28,136 nt of DNA, from NCBI GenBank assembly GCA_002495905.1, contig DAHJ01000031.1, positions 1 through 28,136 on the forward strand, written 5' to 3'. Numbering within the stretch: the first letter of the stretch is position 1; every line of letters begins with the position of its first letter. Shown in pieces: positions 15,103 through 23,654 of this stretch. The notes under the pieces were generated by a model. That model saw only the letters and a list, made by a program, of their open reading frames with translations, was not told where the DNA came from and did no database searches. A program made the translations under genes and the position numbers. Source of the DNA: Thaumarchaeota archaeon UBA223. Lineage in GTDB: Archaea; Thermoproteota; Nitrososphaeria; Nitrososphaerales; UBA57.

Positions 15103-16471
15103 CTAGAGATTCATTCAACCAAGATTTATTCTTTGAGAAGGAGATTACAGATTTACCGGTAAAGATTTTAGAAGTATTTTGGAAGGAAGTTTTAATTCCT
15201 GGTGCAATACCTAACACATTTTTAGAATTAATAGAATTATTAAGTAAATCTTTGATTTTGGGATATTTTCTAGGTTGAAGAGATTTAATTTGTCCATTAG
15301 AATCAATCCAAAATGTAAGTGATTCTTTCTTGTTTTTCTTAATAAAAGCAATAGATTCTTTTTTCATATTTGATAAAGGTCCAGAATGAAGCCTATTATC
15401 AGGAATAGATAAATCATCTAGTAAGAATATAAATGCACTTTCATTTTTATCGTTACTAGAAATAGTAGATCTAATAATATTGAAGTCATTTTTGTTAATA
15501 TATTTAGAAGTATGATTAAAAGAACGTCTAAGTTGTCCCCATAATGTATCAATTGTTTTTTCATCATGAGTAAAATAAATCATAAGAAGATTGTCGGATA
15601 ATGAATTATTGAGTTTAAATTTAATTTTAGTAAAAGAATTAGTTGAAGGATTATCAAGAAATTTTCTAGAAACATGAATAAATTTATGAAGATTTTGAAG
15701 TGAAACAGCACTGCCAAGATTTCTTTTAGGGTCTACAGGATCCAGCATGATTATAGGCGAATTTTCATGTAATTTAGTAAATTTGGAATGAGAGTCATCA
15801 AAATAAATACTATCGCCAACAGTGAAATCACTAATTTGTTTTAACACATTTTGGAAAGTTTTGTATTTTAAAATGAGTAATTCGCAAAAATAACCACTAA
15901 ATCCTTGAGTTTTAATCTCGGCCCCATAAATTTTACTAGAAATTAGAAATTGTTTCAGTATTCTTACTTCATTCTTCATTTTAGAATTAAAATTATTCAG
16001 AATATAATTAGTATGGTGAGGAGATCTATCAGCTGCGCTTTTACAATCTCGAGGATCTACATCAAAACAAGAAACAATATTTATTTTAAGTGATTTTCCA
16101 TTGAATTTAATATCTGATTCAATATATGGATGTTCAGAATAACGTAATTTCCAAGAATATTTTAATGAATTTAAAGTAATTTTTCCAATTTCAAGTGAAT
16201 CATCAAGATCTTTTCGAGTAGAATCAGATTCAAGTTTGATGAATATATCAATGTCTCCAGAAGAGCGTAACCAAGTACCTTTTGCAACAGAACCTCCCAA
16301 TACAATATCAGACACTGGAAAACGAGTAGTGTCTTCTGAATCAATAGTGCGCCAAAGTTCATAAATTAAATCGTTAGAAAATTTAAGCATCTTCTTAGTA
16401 TGAGATGAAGAAGGACTATGATTATCCAATACTAATTGTTTAATTGAATTTATGGTCAAATTATCACTCAA
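15068..16471 (-). CDS. cca: CCA-adding enzyme (archaeal class I tRNA nucleotidyltransferase)
   Basis: Adds CCA to tRNA 3' ends, needed here because none of the visible tRNAs encodes CCA. The nucleotidyltransferase motif GGSVAKGTWLRSSGDIDIF spans residues 59-77 with Asp73 and Asp75. RYSEHPYIESD and DCKSAADRSPHHTNYIL match the archaeal class I enzyme, as do GFSGYFCELLILKY and LDPVDPKRNLGSAVS. At 467 residues it is slightly longer than usual. Odd: on the strand that usually carries the third metal-binding Asp (VDVVPC-like), this protein has KINIVSC with Asn131. It overlaps the downstream kinase gene by 35 bases. Confidence 0.95.
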   Translation of the reverse strand: MSDNLTINSIKQLVLDNHSPSSSHTKKMLKFSNDLIYELWRTIDSEDTTRFPVSDIVLGGSVAKGTWLRSSGDIDIFIKLESDSTRKDLDDSLEIGKITLNSLKYSWKLRYSEHPYIESDIKFNGKSLKINIVSCFDVDPRDCKSAADRSPHHTNYILNNFNSKMKNEVRILKQFLISSKIYGAEIKTQGFSGYFCELLILKYKTFQNVLKQISDFTVGDSIYFDDSHSKFTKLHENSPIIMLDPVDPKRNLGSAVSLQNLHKFIHVSRKFLDNPSTNSFTKIKFKLNNSLSDNLLMIYFTHDEKTIDTLWGQLRRSFNHTSKYINKNDFNIIRSTISSNDKNESAFIFLLDDLSIPDNRLHSGPLSNMKKESIAFIKKNKKESLTFWIDSNGQIKSLQPRKYPKIKDLLNNSINSKNVLGIAPGIKTSFQNTSKIFTGKSVISFSKNKSWLNESLGDVIGTESKLY

Positions 16472-16508
16472 ACATATTAATAGAAACTAGCTTATTAATT
16501 GTGTTTTA

Positions 16509-17063
16509 ATGACAAATAGAAAAAAATTAATTTGTGTCACAGGATTACCAGGTGCAGGAAAATCAGTATTTTGTGAAATAGGAAAAAGACTGAATTTTAA
16601 GATAATAATAATGGGAAATCAAATTAGAAAAGAAGCTGAAAATAGAGGTTTAGATAATAATTCGGAAATATTATCAAAATTAATGATTGAATTAAGAGAA
16701 AAAAGAGGAAAAAATGCAATTGCAGAAATGTGTAAAGATGAAATTATTAAATCAAATGAAAAAAATATAATAATTGACGGAATTAGAAATATTGAAGAGA
16801 TAGAATTATTCAATGAAATAGGTGAAGTAAAAATAATTTTAATAAAGAATACAAAAGAACAAAGAATGAAATTTTTACAAGAAAGAAATAGAAGTGATGC
16901 GCCAATGAATTTAGATGAATTTAATGCAAGAGATAAAAAAGAATTAGAAGTAGGTCTAGAAGAAGTAATAAATATATCAGATATAATCATTGATAATATT
17001 AATTTAACGAAAGAAGAATTTGAAAAAAAATCTGAATTAATTCTAAATAAATTTTGTGAATGA
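16509..17063 (+). CDS. P-loop nucleotide kinase, UPF0200 family
   Basis: A 184-residue P-loop protein of the archaeal UPF0200 group (related to dephospho-CoA/adenylate kinases). Walker A GLPGAGKS is at 12-19; IIMGNQIRKEAENRG is the family's MGDxxR-like region, then IIIDGIRNIEEIELF and ERNRSDAPMNLDEFNARDKKE. Catalytic activity is not established for the family, so dephospho-CoA kinase would be a guess. Its end overlaps the UPF0201 gene by eight bases, a pairing common in archaea. Confidence 0.85.
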   Translation: MTNRKKLICVTGLPGAGKSVFCEIGKRLNFKIIIMGNQIRKEAENRGLDNNSEILSKLMIELREKRGKNAIAEMCKDEIIKSNEKNIIIDGIRNIEEIELFNEIGEVKIILIKNTKEQRMKFLQERNRSDAPMNLDEFNARDKKELEVGLEEVINISDIIIDNINLTKEEFEKKSELILNKFCE

Positions 17064-17466
17064 TATGATAGAATTTAGTAATGACATAGAAATAAATATA
17101 AAATCTAGGTTAAATAAGACTGAAAATGTTGAAACAGTACTAAATGCAATTGAGAATATTATGAAAATAGAATGTGAGATATCAGATAGTGATATTATTG
17201 GTTCAACAAAGGATTATAATAAATTGAAGAATCTATATAACGCATTTAGAAATAAACAAACAACGCATATAGCAAGAAAAGTTTTATTTAGAAATTCTAA
17301 GAATAATTCATCCAGGATTCTTTTTAATAAACAAGCAGCAGTAGTGAATTCAATAGTAATATGTGAAAAAACAAATGAATCCCCCTTAGGGCCTATATTG
17401 ATGGAAATTAAGACAGAAGATATTGAAGAGTTTATCGACTGGTTTGTTCCAAAACATAACTTTTAG
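17056..17466 (+). CDS. UPF0201 family protein (predicted RNA-binding, COG1325)
   Basis: A 136-residue protein with the UPF0201 pattern: an N-terminal strand and NKTENVETVLNAIENI helix, a central basic stretch (NKQTTHIARKVLFRNS), then FNKQAAVVNSIVICEK and the signature SPLGPILMEI, ending in IDWFVP. The family has been linked to RNA and exosome functions by gene context only. It overlaps the upstream UPF0200 gene and, tail to tail, the last 35 bases of the RNase Z gene on the other strand. Confidence 0.85.
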   Translation: MNDMIEFSNDIEINIKSRLNKTENVETVLNAIENIMKIECEISDSDIIGSTKDYNKLKNLYNAFRNKQTTHIARKVLFRNSKNNSSRILFNKQAAVVNSIVICEKTNESPLGPILMEIKTEDIEEFIDWFVPKHNF

Positions 17467-18394
17467 TTAATCGCTTTTCATCCCTATAAGGAACTTTAAA
17501 TGACATAGAATCATACCCTGCAATACTGTTACGATGTATTTTACAGGCTTGTTTTTCAAGAGGTTTTGTATCTTTGTATCTAGAACTAAAATGAGTAAGA
17601 ATCAGTATATTTGAAGAAGACTCTTTTGCAATAGTAGCTGCCTCTTCAGAAGTACTATGAAAACGTTCAATTGCAAGATCGTTTTCTTCAGAGGAAAAAG
17701 TAGATTCATGAATTAAAACATCGCAAGATGAAAAGAATCTGGTTAAAGATTTAGAAGGTCTAGTATCTCCAGATATACCGATTTTTCTTCCAGGTCGTAT
17801 TTTTCCCATTACGTCAGTCGGACGAATAAGTTTACCCTTATAACGAATAGATTTTCCGTTCTGAAGTTTTGACCATAAAGAACCTTCAGGAATACCCATT
17901 TTTTTTGCTTTAGAAACATAGAATTTTCCTGGACGATTTGATTCAATAAAAACATAAGAATAATTTAAGATTGAATGATTGGCTTTTTTTGCATAAATTT
18001 TATAATCTTTTGTTTTTACGGCCAATCCCGGAGTAATTTCTTTAATAATTAATTTGAAATTTAGTTTTATTTTGAATATATTAATATTTGATTTTAAGAA
18101 TCGAGATATTCCAGGAGGTCCATAAATAAACAAAGGTTTATCGCGCAATAATAAAGACATGGTTTGAACTAATCCAAGTAATCCAAGAATATGATCTCCA
18201 TGCATATGTGAAATGAATATATGAGTAGGGCGATTCATACCAACTTTATTTTTCATCATAGATTGCTGAATTGCTTCGCCAGTATCAAAAATAAATAATT
18301 CATTATCGCGAATTATTGCATTAGAAATAAGATTTCTAGTACTGGTTGGAACTGCACCAGATGTACCAAAAAGAATGATTTTTAGATCAGTCAT
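17432..18394 (-). CDS. rnz: Ribonuclease Z (tRNA 3' endonuclease)
   Basis: Metallo-beta-lactamase-fold endonuclease that removes tRNA 3' trailers before CCA addition. The zinc motif HxHxDH is at residues 63-68 (ISHMHGDHILG). The N-terminus ILFGTSGAVPTSTRN is typical. Further metal ligands appear in ISGDTRPS and ILTHFSSRY, and HESTF and the flexible-arm region lie between. At 320 residues it is a normal short-form enzyme. It sits in a group of tRNA maturation genes and overlaps the UPF0201 gene at the 3' end. Confidence 0.95.
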   Translation of the reverse strand: MTDLKIILFGTSGAVPTSTRNLISNAIIRDNELFIFDTGEAIQQSMMKNKVGMNRPTHIFISHMHGDHILGLLGLVQTMSLLLRDKPLFIYGPPGISRFLKSNINIFKIKLNFKLIIKEITPGLAVKTKDYKIYAKKANHSILNYSYVFIESNRPGKFYVSKAKKMGIPEGSLWSKLQNGKSIRYKGKLIRPTDVMGKIRPGRKIGISGDTRPSKSLTRFFSSCDVLIHESTFSSEENDLAIERFHSTSEEAATIAKESSSNILILTHFSSRYKDTKPLEKQACKIHRNSIAGYDSMSFKVPYRDEKRLTKSYVLEQTSR

Positions 18395-18428
18395 ATCAAT
18401 TATTTTAAGTTAGATAAATAATAAACAT

Positions 18429-19487
18429 TCAGAGTTTGCGTATTACACGTATGACACGAGTAAGATTACTATGAATATATATTTCGTGTTTATCAATAAG
18501 AGAAAAATTAGAAGGTATGAATTCAGGCCAATCTTTAGGTGACATATATACAATAAAAGAGCCTGAACTCAATAATTTTGAAGAATTTTCAAAGAATTTA
18601 GTCATGAATTCAACTGTATCAGAGAAGTTTTTGATACTGCTCCGTCCATATGGAAAATCTGTAACAATTCCATCAAAAGATGAAACAGGGAGTTTAAGTG
18701 AGTCAGCGTTAATAATGATAAAATCATCTAAATTAAAATATTCGAGATTTCTTTGTGCTCCGTAGCATATCTTTTTTGATATATCAATTCCTGTGAATTT
18801 AATATTCATAAGACATGATTCAATTCCAATACTTGCAGTACCGCAAAAAGGATCCAAAAGTAATTGACCAGAATTAAGTCTACAAAGATTTACTAATGCT
18901 CTAGATAGTTTTGGATGAATAGCAAATGGAAGAAAGAATGGTCGTGCACGAGGTCGTCGATTTAACCATCGGGGTTCATTAGATAATGAATTATGTGAAA
19001 ATATTAATAATTGATTATCAAATTTACATGTAAAAAGATTAACATCAGGAGATGTAAGATTGACATTTAAATGAGAAATAGTATTTTTTATTAAAGCACC
19101 AAGAATACTTTCGTATTTATTATCAAGTCTAGTTTTAATATTAATTTTTCTTAAAGAAAATGTATTATATTTTTTCAAGTAATTAGGACTAATATTTTGT
19201 GTAATTATATTTTTTGATTCTAAATCGTAACGAAACAACAATAATCCAAAATAATTACAATAGGCGATACGCTCGAATAGTTCGTCGTAATAAGTTTCAT
19301 ATTTATTGAATGAAATGATTATAATTCTAGAGTTTTCATTTATAATATTATAACTAATATCATTTGATTCTAGAATTGATATTAATTCACTTCGTCCAAT
19401 TTGGGGAAAATCACCAGATAAGATAAAAACACTAATGAATGAATTAGCGAAGAGATTTGTAGTGGTCAACGATGATTTCAGTGACAT
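18429..19487 (-). CDS. tRNA (guanine-N2) methyltransferase, Trm-G10/Trm11-like
   Basis: SAM-dependent methyltransferase predicted to modify guanine 10 in tRNA. The C-terminal Rossmann domain has motif I LLDPFCGTASIGIE (210-223), FTGIDISKK, an INADSLKLP region and the catalytic motif TDFPYGRSS (276-284). The usual family motif is DPPYG; here Phe replaces the first Pro. Residues about 1-175 would hold the THUMP-type RNA-binding part but are poorly conserved. The start overlaps prs by 44 bases, so it probably follows prs on the same transcript. Confidence 0.88.
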   Translation of the reverse strand: MSLKSSLTTTNLFANSFISVFILSGDFPQIGRSELISILESNDISYNIINENSRIIIISFNKYETYYDELFERIAYCNYFGLLLFRYDLESKNIITQNISPNYLKKYNTFSLRKINIKTRLDNKYESILGALIKNTISHLNVNLTSPDVNLFTCKFDNQLLIFSHNSLSNEPRWLNRRPRARPFFLPFAIHPKLSRALVNLCRLNSGQLLLDPFCGTASIGIESCLMNIKFTGIDISKKICYGAQRNLEYFNLDDFIIINADSLKLPVSSFDGIVTDFPYGRSSIKNFSDTVEFMTKFFENSSKLLSSGSFIVYMSPKDWPEFIPSNFSLIDKHEIYIHSNLTRVIRVIRKL

Positions 19488-20340
19488 CTATTTTACTCAC
19501 GTCATTTGGAATTGTATTGGTAGCAATGATTTCATCAACTCCCGATGCTTTTATTGAATTAACAGCCTCATTAACCAATAATGCATGGGTACATAGAGTA
19601 ATAATTCGTTTTGAACCGAGTTTTTTCAGATAATTCGCTGCTCGAACTATACTAGTACCTGTACTTATCATATCGTCAACTAAGATTACATCTCGACCTT
19701 CAACTTCAATATTACTTTCTTCCATTATTACTTCACCAGTTGTACGACTACGAGATTTTTTCAAGGAAATAAACTCAATATCAAGTAATTTAGAAAATGC
19801 TTCTACTCTGGAAGAACCTCCAAAATCAGGAGATACTGCAAGAGGAGAATTAAGATCAAGATTATTTTTAACATATTTAGCAAGCAATGGCATAGCAGAT
19901 ACGCTATAAGTAGGAAATGAAAAATATCCTAAACCATGTGTGCTATGTATATCAACAGTCAGAAGTGAACTAACACCTATTGAACGAAACAATCTAGAAA
20001 CAACAGCAAGACTAGCAACTTCTCCTCGTTGAAATTCTAAATCCTGTCGTGCATATGCAAGATATGGAACACAAGCATAAACTTTTGATCCCATTTGACT
20101 CAATTTATATGCAGTTAAAAGAAATTGCATAAAATGATAATCGACTGAAGGATACAAAGACTGAACAAGAATAATATTTTTATCTTGAACATCATTATGA
20201 ATACGAACTTTATGTTCTCCATCAGGAAATGATTTGTTTTCAACTTCAAATAATTCAATTCCAAGAGATTGAGAAATAGAAGTAGATAAATCCAGTGATG
20301 AAGGTCCGGACATAACAATCCATTCAGACAATATAATCAC
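19444..20340 (-). CDS. prs: Ribose-phosphate pyrophosphokinase (PRPP synthetase)
   Basis: Makes PRPP from ribose 5-phosphate and ATP for nucleotide, His and Trp synthesis. The 298-residue protein has FPDGEHKVRI near the N-terminus, YLAYARQDLEFQRGE, DIHSTHGLGYF and the PRPP-binding loop ILVDDMISTGTSIV. The start is GTG at 20340, and the minus strand has TATA-like ATTATA at 20363-20368, about 26 bases upstream, matching a leaderless GTG start. A later ATG at 20313 would delete most of the first beta strand. Confidence 0.96.
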   Translation of the reverse strand: MIILSEWIVMSGPSSLDLSTSISQSLGIELFEVENKSFPDGEHKVRIHNDVQDKNIILVQSLYPSVDYHFMQFLLTAYKLSQMGSKVYACVPYLAYARQDLEFQRGEVASLAVVSRLFRSIGVSSLLTVDIHSTHGLGYFSFPTYSVSAMPLLAKYVKNNLDLNSPLAVSPDFGGSSRVEAFSKLLDIEFISLKKSRSRTTGEVIMEESNIEVEGRDVILVDDMISTGTSIVRAANYLKKLGSKRIITLCTHALLVNEAVNSIKASGVDEIIATNTIPNDVSKIDVTEIIVDHYKSLR

Positions 20341-20428
20341 AATTGTTTGCGGAATTATTGGTTATAATAATTCCTAAAAAATAAAGAGGAATCAATCGAA
20401 TATATTATTCGATTGATTCAAGATAGGA

Positions 20429-21631
20429 TTAGTTGTATGCTTCTTCAGCATGAACAGAAATATCCATTCCTGCTTGTTCGTCTTTGCTATCAACTCGTAG
20501 ACCCAATGTACTATCAAGAATTTTCAATAGAACAAAGGTTACAATGCCTGCATATGCTATAGAAGCTACAGAAGCAATGATCTGAGTTGTAACAACTGAG
20601 AATGAACCGCCGCTAAAGAGACCATCCACTCCTACTCCATAAGCAGCAGATGCGAATAATCCTGTGGCTATTGCACCCCAGAGACCTCCCATTCCATGAA
20701 CGGCCCAAACATCTAATGAATCATCCCATCCACGTTGATTTTTAATCTTAATACAGAACCAAGAGACCAATCCGACTCCAGCTCCAATTAAAATTGCGGC
20801 AACAGGACCGACAAAACCAGAAGCAGGGGTTATTGCGACTAATCCAGCTACAGCGCCTGTAGCAGTCATTACAGCACTAGGTTTACCTGATTCGCGCATA
20901 CTTAAGAACATCATCATTAAAGCTCCTGCAGCTGCAGAAGTATTAGTTACAAGAAATGCATTAACAGCAATACCGTCAGCGGCAAGTGAACTTCCTGCAT
21001 TAAATCCAAACCATCCAAACCAGAGAATTCCAGTTCCCAATAATACATAAGGAATATTATGAGGTTTGAAACTTTCAAGCTTTCCTGATCGCTTTCCAAC
21101 AAGAATTGCTGCAATTAAAGCTGAAAAACCAGAAGATATGTGAACTACAGTACCACCTGCAAAGTCAAGTGCACCCATTTCAAATAACCATCCTCCAGAA
21201 GCCCATACCCAATGAGCAATAGGTGAATATACTAATGTCGACCATAAAGCAACAAATACAATAAGTGTTGAGAATTTGAATCTATCTGCAACAGCACCAA
21301 CAATTAGTGCAGGGGTAATGATAGCAAACATCATTTGGAACATTGCGAAGCTTTGTGCTTCTGCGCCAATTATTCCATCTAATCCAAGATGAGTAATTGG
21401 ATTTCCTACAAAACCGCCGATCGATGGACCGAACGCAATTGAATATCCCCAGAGAACCCAGGTAATACTAACAAGTCCCATAATCATGAAACATTGCATC
21501 ATTAAATTTAGAACGTTTTTTGCTCTTACCAAACCGCCATAAAAAAAAGCAAGTCCTGGTGTCATGAACAATACTAATGCCGAGGCCGTTAATAGCCAAG
21601 CAATACTTCCAGCATCCATGTTAATATTCAT
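20429..21631 (-). CDS. amt: Ammonium transporter Amt
   Basis: Integral membrane channel for ammonium uptake. The 400-residue protein has about eleven hydrophobic segments and the pore twin histidines His164 (DFAGGTVVHISSG) and His312 (DVWAVHGMGG). Signature stretches include WFGWFGFNAGS and TPGLAFFYGG. The C-terminal tail DEQAGMDISVHAEEAYN is the cytosolic segment that contacts PII (GlnK) proteins in relatives; no glnK lies next to it. Codon use looks richer in G+C than that of its neighbours, as expected for a highly expressed gene. In an ammonia oxidiser it would supply substrate or nitrogen. Confidence 0.97.
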   Translation of the reverse strand: MNINMDAGSIAWLLTASALVLFMTPGLAFFYGGLVRAKNVLNLMMQCFMIMGLVSITWVLWGYSIAFGPSIGGFVGNPITHLGLDGIIGAEAQSFAMFQMMFAIITPALIVGAVADRFKFSTLIVFVALWSTLVYSPIAHWVWASGGWLFEMGALDFAGGTVVHISSGFSALIAAILVGKRSGKLESFKPHNIPYVLLGTGILWFGWFGFNAGSSLAADGIAVNAFLVTNTSAAAGALMMMFLSMRESGKPSAVMTATGAVAGLVAITPASGFVGPVAAILIGAGVGLVSWFCIKIKNQRGWDDSLDVWAVHGMGGLWGAIATGLFASAAYGVGVDGLFSGGSFSVVTTQIIASVASIAYAGIVTFVLLKILDSTLGLRVDSKDEQAGMDISVHAEEAYN

Positions 21632-21712
21632 TCAAACATTGCTATATTAACCTTACGTTTGTTCATTTTTTATTCAATTCTCTATACATATAAACAATAT
21701 TTAGATAATATT

Positions 21713-21746
21713 ATAATGGTTTGTAGAATCAAACAAAAACCATAAT
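21713..21746. promoter_or_regulatory. Inverted repeat between amt and the zinc-ribbon gene
   Basis: Arms ATAATGGTTT (21713-21722) and AAACCATAAT (21737-21746) are near-complementary, and a perfect inner pair GTTTG-N6-CAAAC lies at 21719-21734. It sits in the 172-base divergent region, 82-115 bases upstream of the amt start. It could be an operator for amt or only chance in A+T-rich DNA. Confidence 0.3.
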
Positions 21747-21787
21747 TTATGTAAATAAAAATAATATAAATCTCATTCCGGAACAGT

Positions 21788-21795
21788 CTTAAATA
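21788..21795 (+). promoter_or_regulatory. TATA-like box deciding the start of the zinc-ribbon gene
   Basis: CTTAAATA is centred 27-28 bases before the ATG at 21819 but only about 12 bases before the in-frame ATG at 21804. Archaeal TATA boxes lie about 25-30 bases before the transcript start, so the ATG at 21804 would fall outside the mRNA and the later start is favoured. Confidence 0.45.
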
Positions 21796-21818
21796 CAACG
21801 ATAATGAGCATTTATTTA

Positions 21819-22034
21819 ATGACTACAACTAAATGTCCTGAATGTGATAGATCAATGAATTTTGATTATTCTACTAGAAAAATGGCATGTAAGAATTGTG
21901 GTTTATTTTTAAGCAGAGATGAATTAGTAAATCTTAGAGATAAAATCAGGGATAAACGATATGATGAAGAGGATAATTCACAAAGAGGAAACGATTATCT
22001 TAATTGGTGGTTGTCTGATAAAAAGAAAAAATAA
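21819..22034 (+). CDS. Small zinc-ribbon protein, function unknown
   Basis: A 71-residue protein beginning MTTTKCPECDRSMNF, with a two-knuckle zinc ribbon: CPEC near residue 6 and CKNC near residue 25, followed by a charged helix (SRDELVNLRDKIRDKRYDEED) and a basic tail. The frame extends to an earlier ATG at 21804 (five more residues), but promoter spacing favours 21819. It resembles small TFIIB/TFIIS-like or ribosomal zinc ribbons without enough detail to name. It is divergent from amt and convergent with the CinA-like gene, two bases away. Confidence 0.82.
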   Translation: MTTTKCPECDRSMNFDYSTRKMACKNCGLFLSRDELVNLRDKIRDKRYDEEDNSQRGNDYLNWWLSDKKKK

Positions 22035-22036
22035 TA

Positions 22037-22834
22037 TCAATATTTTATTTTAATGTTGTTGCGAATTTTTATAGATGTTATTAATTTTTCAAGAATTGAA
22101 TTAATTAAAGATTCAGAGATTTTTTTGGATTTATATGAAATAACCAATTCAATATGATAAATTCCATCAGAAATTCCTTTAGGATGAGATTTAATGTATA
22201 AATCATAGTTCGATAAAAATTCGTTAATAATGGGTGAAAGTTCTGACTCGGTAATTCCATCTATATAAAGGACTTTAGAATTAACTTTGTCGCGATTATC
22301 ATTACCAATAAGAGGGAGAACTTGATGAATCATAATATCTTCCATTTCTTTAGGAACGCCTGGAAGACAAACAATGTTCTTACTTTCATATTTAATCAAT
22401 ACTCCTGGAGCAGTGCCAACGTTATTTTTTAATGGGATTGAATTTTTTGGAAGTATCGCCATTTTTCTCCTACTATCCGTAATTGAGAATGAATCGATGA
22501 TATTTTGGGCAACAAGACTTTCGTAGCGGCGAACAATCATTTCTAATGCAACTTCATTAAGTTCTAAATTAAGATCAAGAGTAGATGCAGTACAGGAAAG
22601 AGTCATATCATCATAGGTAGGCCCAAGACCTCCTGATACAATGATCCACTCTGAATCATTAGAGATTGCCTGTTTAAGAGCCCAAGAAATCTCTGTACAA
22701 TCATCTTTAACAACATAAGAACGTGAGACAGTATAGCCAATTTTTGAAAGAATATTGCAAATAGTTTGGAGATTTGTATTCAAAGTTCTTCCAGAAAGAA
22801 GTTCATTTCCAATAGATATAATCTCAAACTTCAT
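22037..22834 (-). CDS. CinA N-terminal/molybdopterin-binding-like domain protein
   Basis: A 265-residue protein starting MKFEIISIGNELLSGRTLNTN, the typical opening of the COG1058 (MoCF-biosynthesis/CinA N-terminal) family. It continues with WIIVSGGLGPTYDDMT, where the GGLGPTxDD motif is the hallmark, and VCLPGVPKEMEDIM. It lacks the C-terminal NMN-deamidase domain of bacterial CinA; related stand-alone proteins have been linked to ADP-ribose or FAD pyrophosphatase activity, so a nucleotide-cleaving role is possible. The frame extends to an ATG at 22867, but the conserved start is at 22834. Confidence 0.9.
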   Translation of the reverse strand: MKFEIISIGNELLSGRTLNTNLQTICNILSKIGYTVSRSYVVKDDCTEISWALKQAISNDSEWIIVSGGLGPTYDDMTLSCTASTLDLNLELNEVALEMIVRRYESLVAQNIIDSFSITDSRRKMAILPKNSIPLKNNVGTAPGVLIKYESKNIVCLPGVPKEMEDIMIHQVLPLIGNDNRDKVNSKVLYIDGITESELSPIINEFLSNYDLYIKSHPKGISDGIYHIELVISYKSKKISESLINSILEKLITSIKIRNNIKIKY

Positions 22835-22870
22835 AAATATCAAATCAAATGTTGTCATGCTTAACATTTT

Positions 22871-22886
22871 CTAAATATCTAAATAT
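22871..22886 (+). promoter_or_regulatory. TATA-like box for the GPN GTPase gene
   Basis: CTAAATATCTAAATAT ends 24 bases before the ATG at 22910, the spacing expected for a leaderless archaeal transcript. Being partly symmetrical, it could also serve the divergent CinA-like gene. Confidence 0.42.
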
Positions 22887-22909
22887 GAACAAAGTAATCT
22901 TAGTTCATT

Positions 22910-23650
22910 ATGAAGAGTATATTCTTAACTGGAACTGCAGGATCAGGAAAGAGTAATTTAACAGGAATTTTATCGAACTGGTATCAACAAGAAGGAAAAG
23001 ATGTCATTACAGTCAATCTTGATCCAGGAGTAAGTGATGTTCCATATGGAATTGATGTAGACATAAGGAATTATATTAATTTGAAAGACATAATGGACAA
23101 ATATAATTTAGGGCCAAACGGTTCATTAATTTTAGCATCAGATCTAATTGCAACCAAATTAGAGCAAATTGAAGAAGAAATTGACGAATACAATCCTGAT
23201 TATGTTTTTATTGATACTCCAGGACAAATTGAATTATTTGCATATAGAAAAAGCGGTCCATATTTTATCAAAAATATTTCAAATGAAGCAAATGTGAATT
23301 TATTTTTATTCGATGCTACATTAGTTTCGGATCCATCGAACTTTTTATCAATTGCATTATTGGCAAGTTCAATTAAATTAAGATTAGAAATACCTCAAAT
23401 ATCTATTCTAACGAAAAAAGATCTAATTACTGACAATCAAGATAGAATATTAAAATGGTCAGATGATTTTTCCGAATTATTAGATGATTTGAAGGAAGGA
23501 GGAGAAGCGTACGACTTTACTAGTAGAATGGCAGAAACAGTACTTGAATCAAATATAATCGATGAATTAATACCTACATCGACAGTAGATAATGAAGGAA
23601 TAGTAGAAGTAATAGCATCAATTTCAAGAATAATTGATAGGGGAGAGTAG
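22910..23650 (+). CDS. GPN-loop GTPase
   Basis: Archaeal member of the GPN-loop GTPase family (PAB0955 type); the eukaryotic relatives help assemble RNA polymerase II. The 246 residues show P-loop GTAGSGKSN (8-16), NLDPG switch-I region, the insertion motif GPN at 68-70 that gives the family its name, FIDTPGQIE (G3) and LTKKDL (G4, in place of NKxD/TKxD). A homodimer is expected. It is convergent with meaB, with four bases between stops. Confidence 0.93.
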   Translation: MKSIFLTGTAGSGKSNLTGILSNWYQQEGKDVITVNLDPGVSDVPYGIDVDIRNYINLKDIMDKYNLGPNGSLILASDLIATKLEQIEEEIDEYNPDYVFIDTPGQIELFAYRKSGPYFIKNISNEANVNLFLFDATLVSDPSNFLSIALLASSIKLRLEIPQISILTKKDLITDNQDRILKWSDDFSELLDDLKEGGEAYDFTSRMAETVLESNIIDELIPTSTVDNEGIVEVIASISRIIDRGE

Positions 23651-23654
23651 AAAA

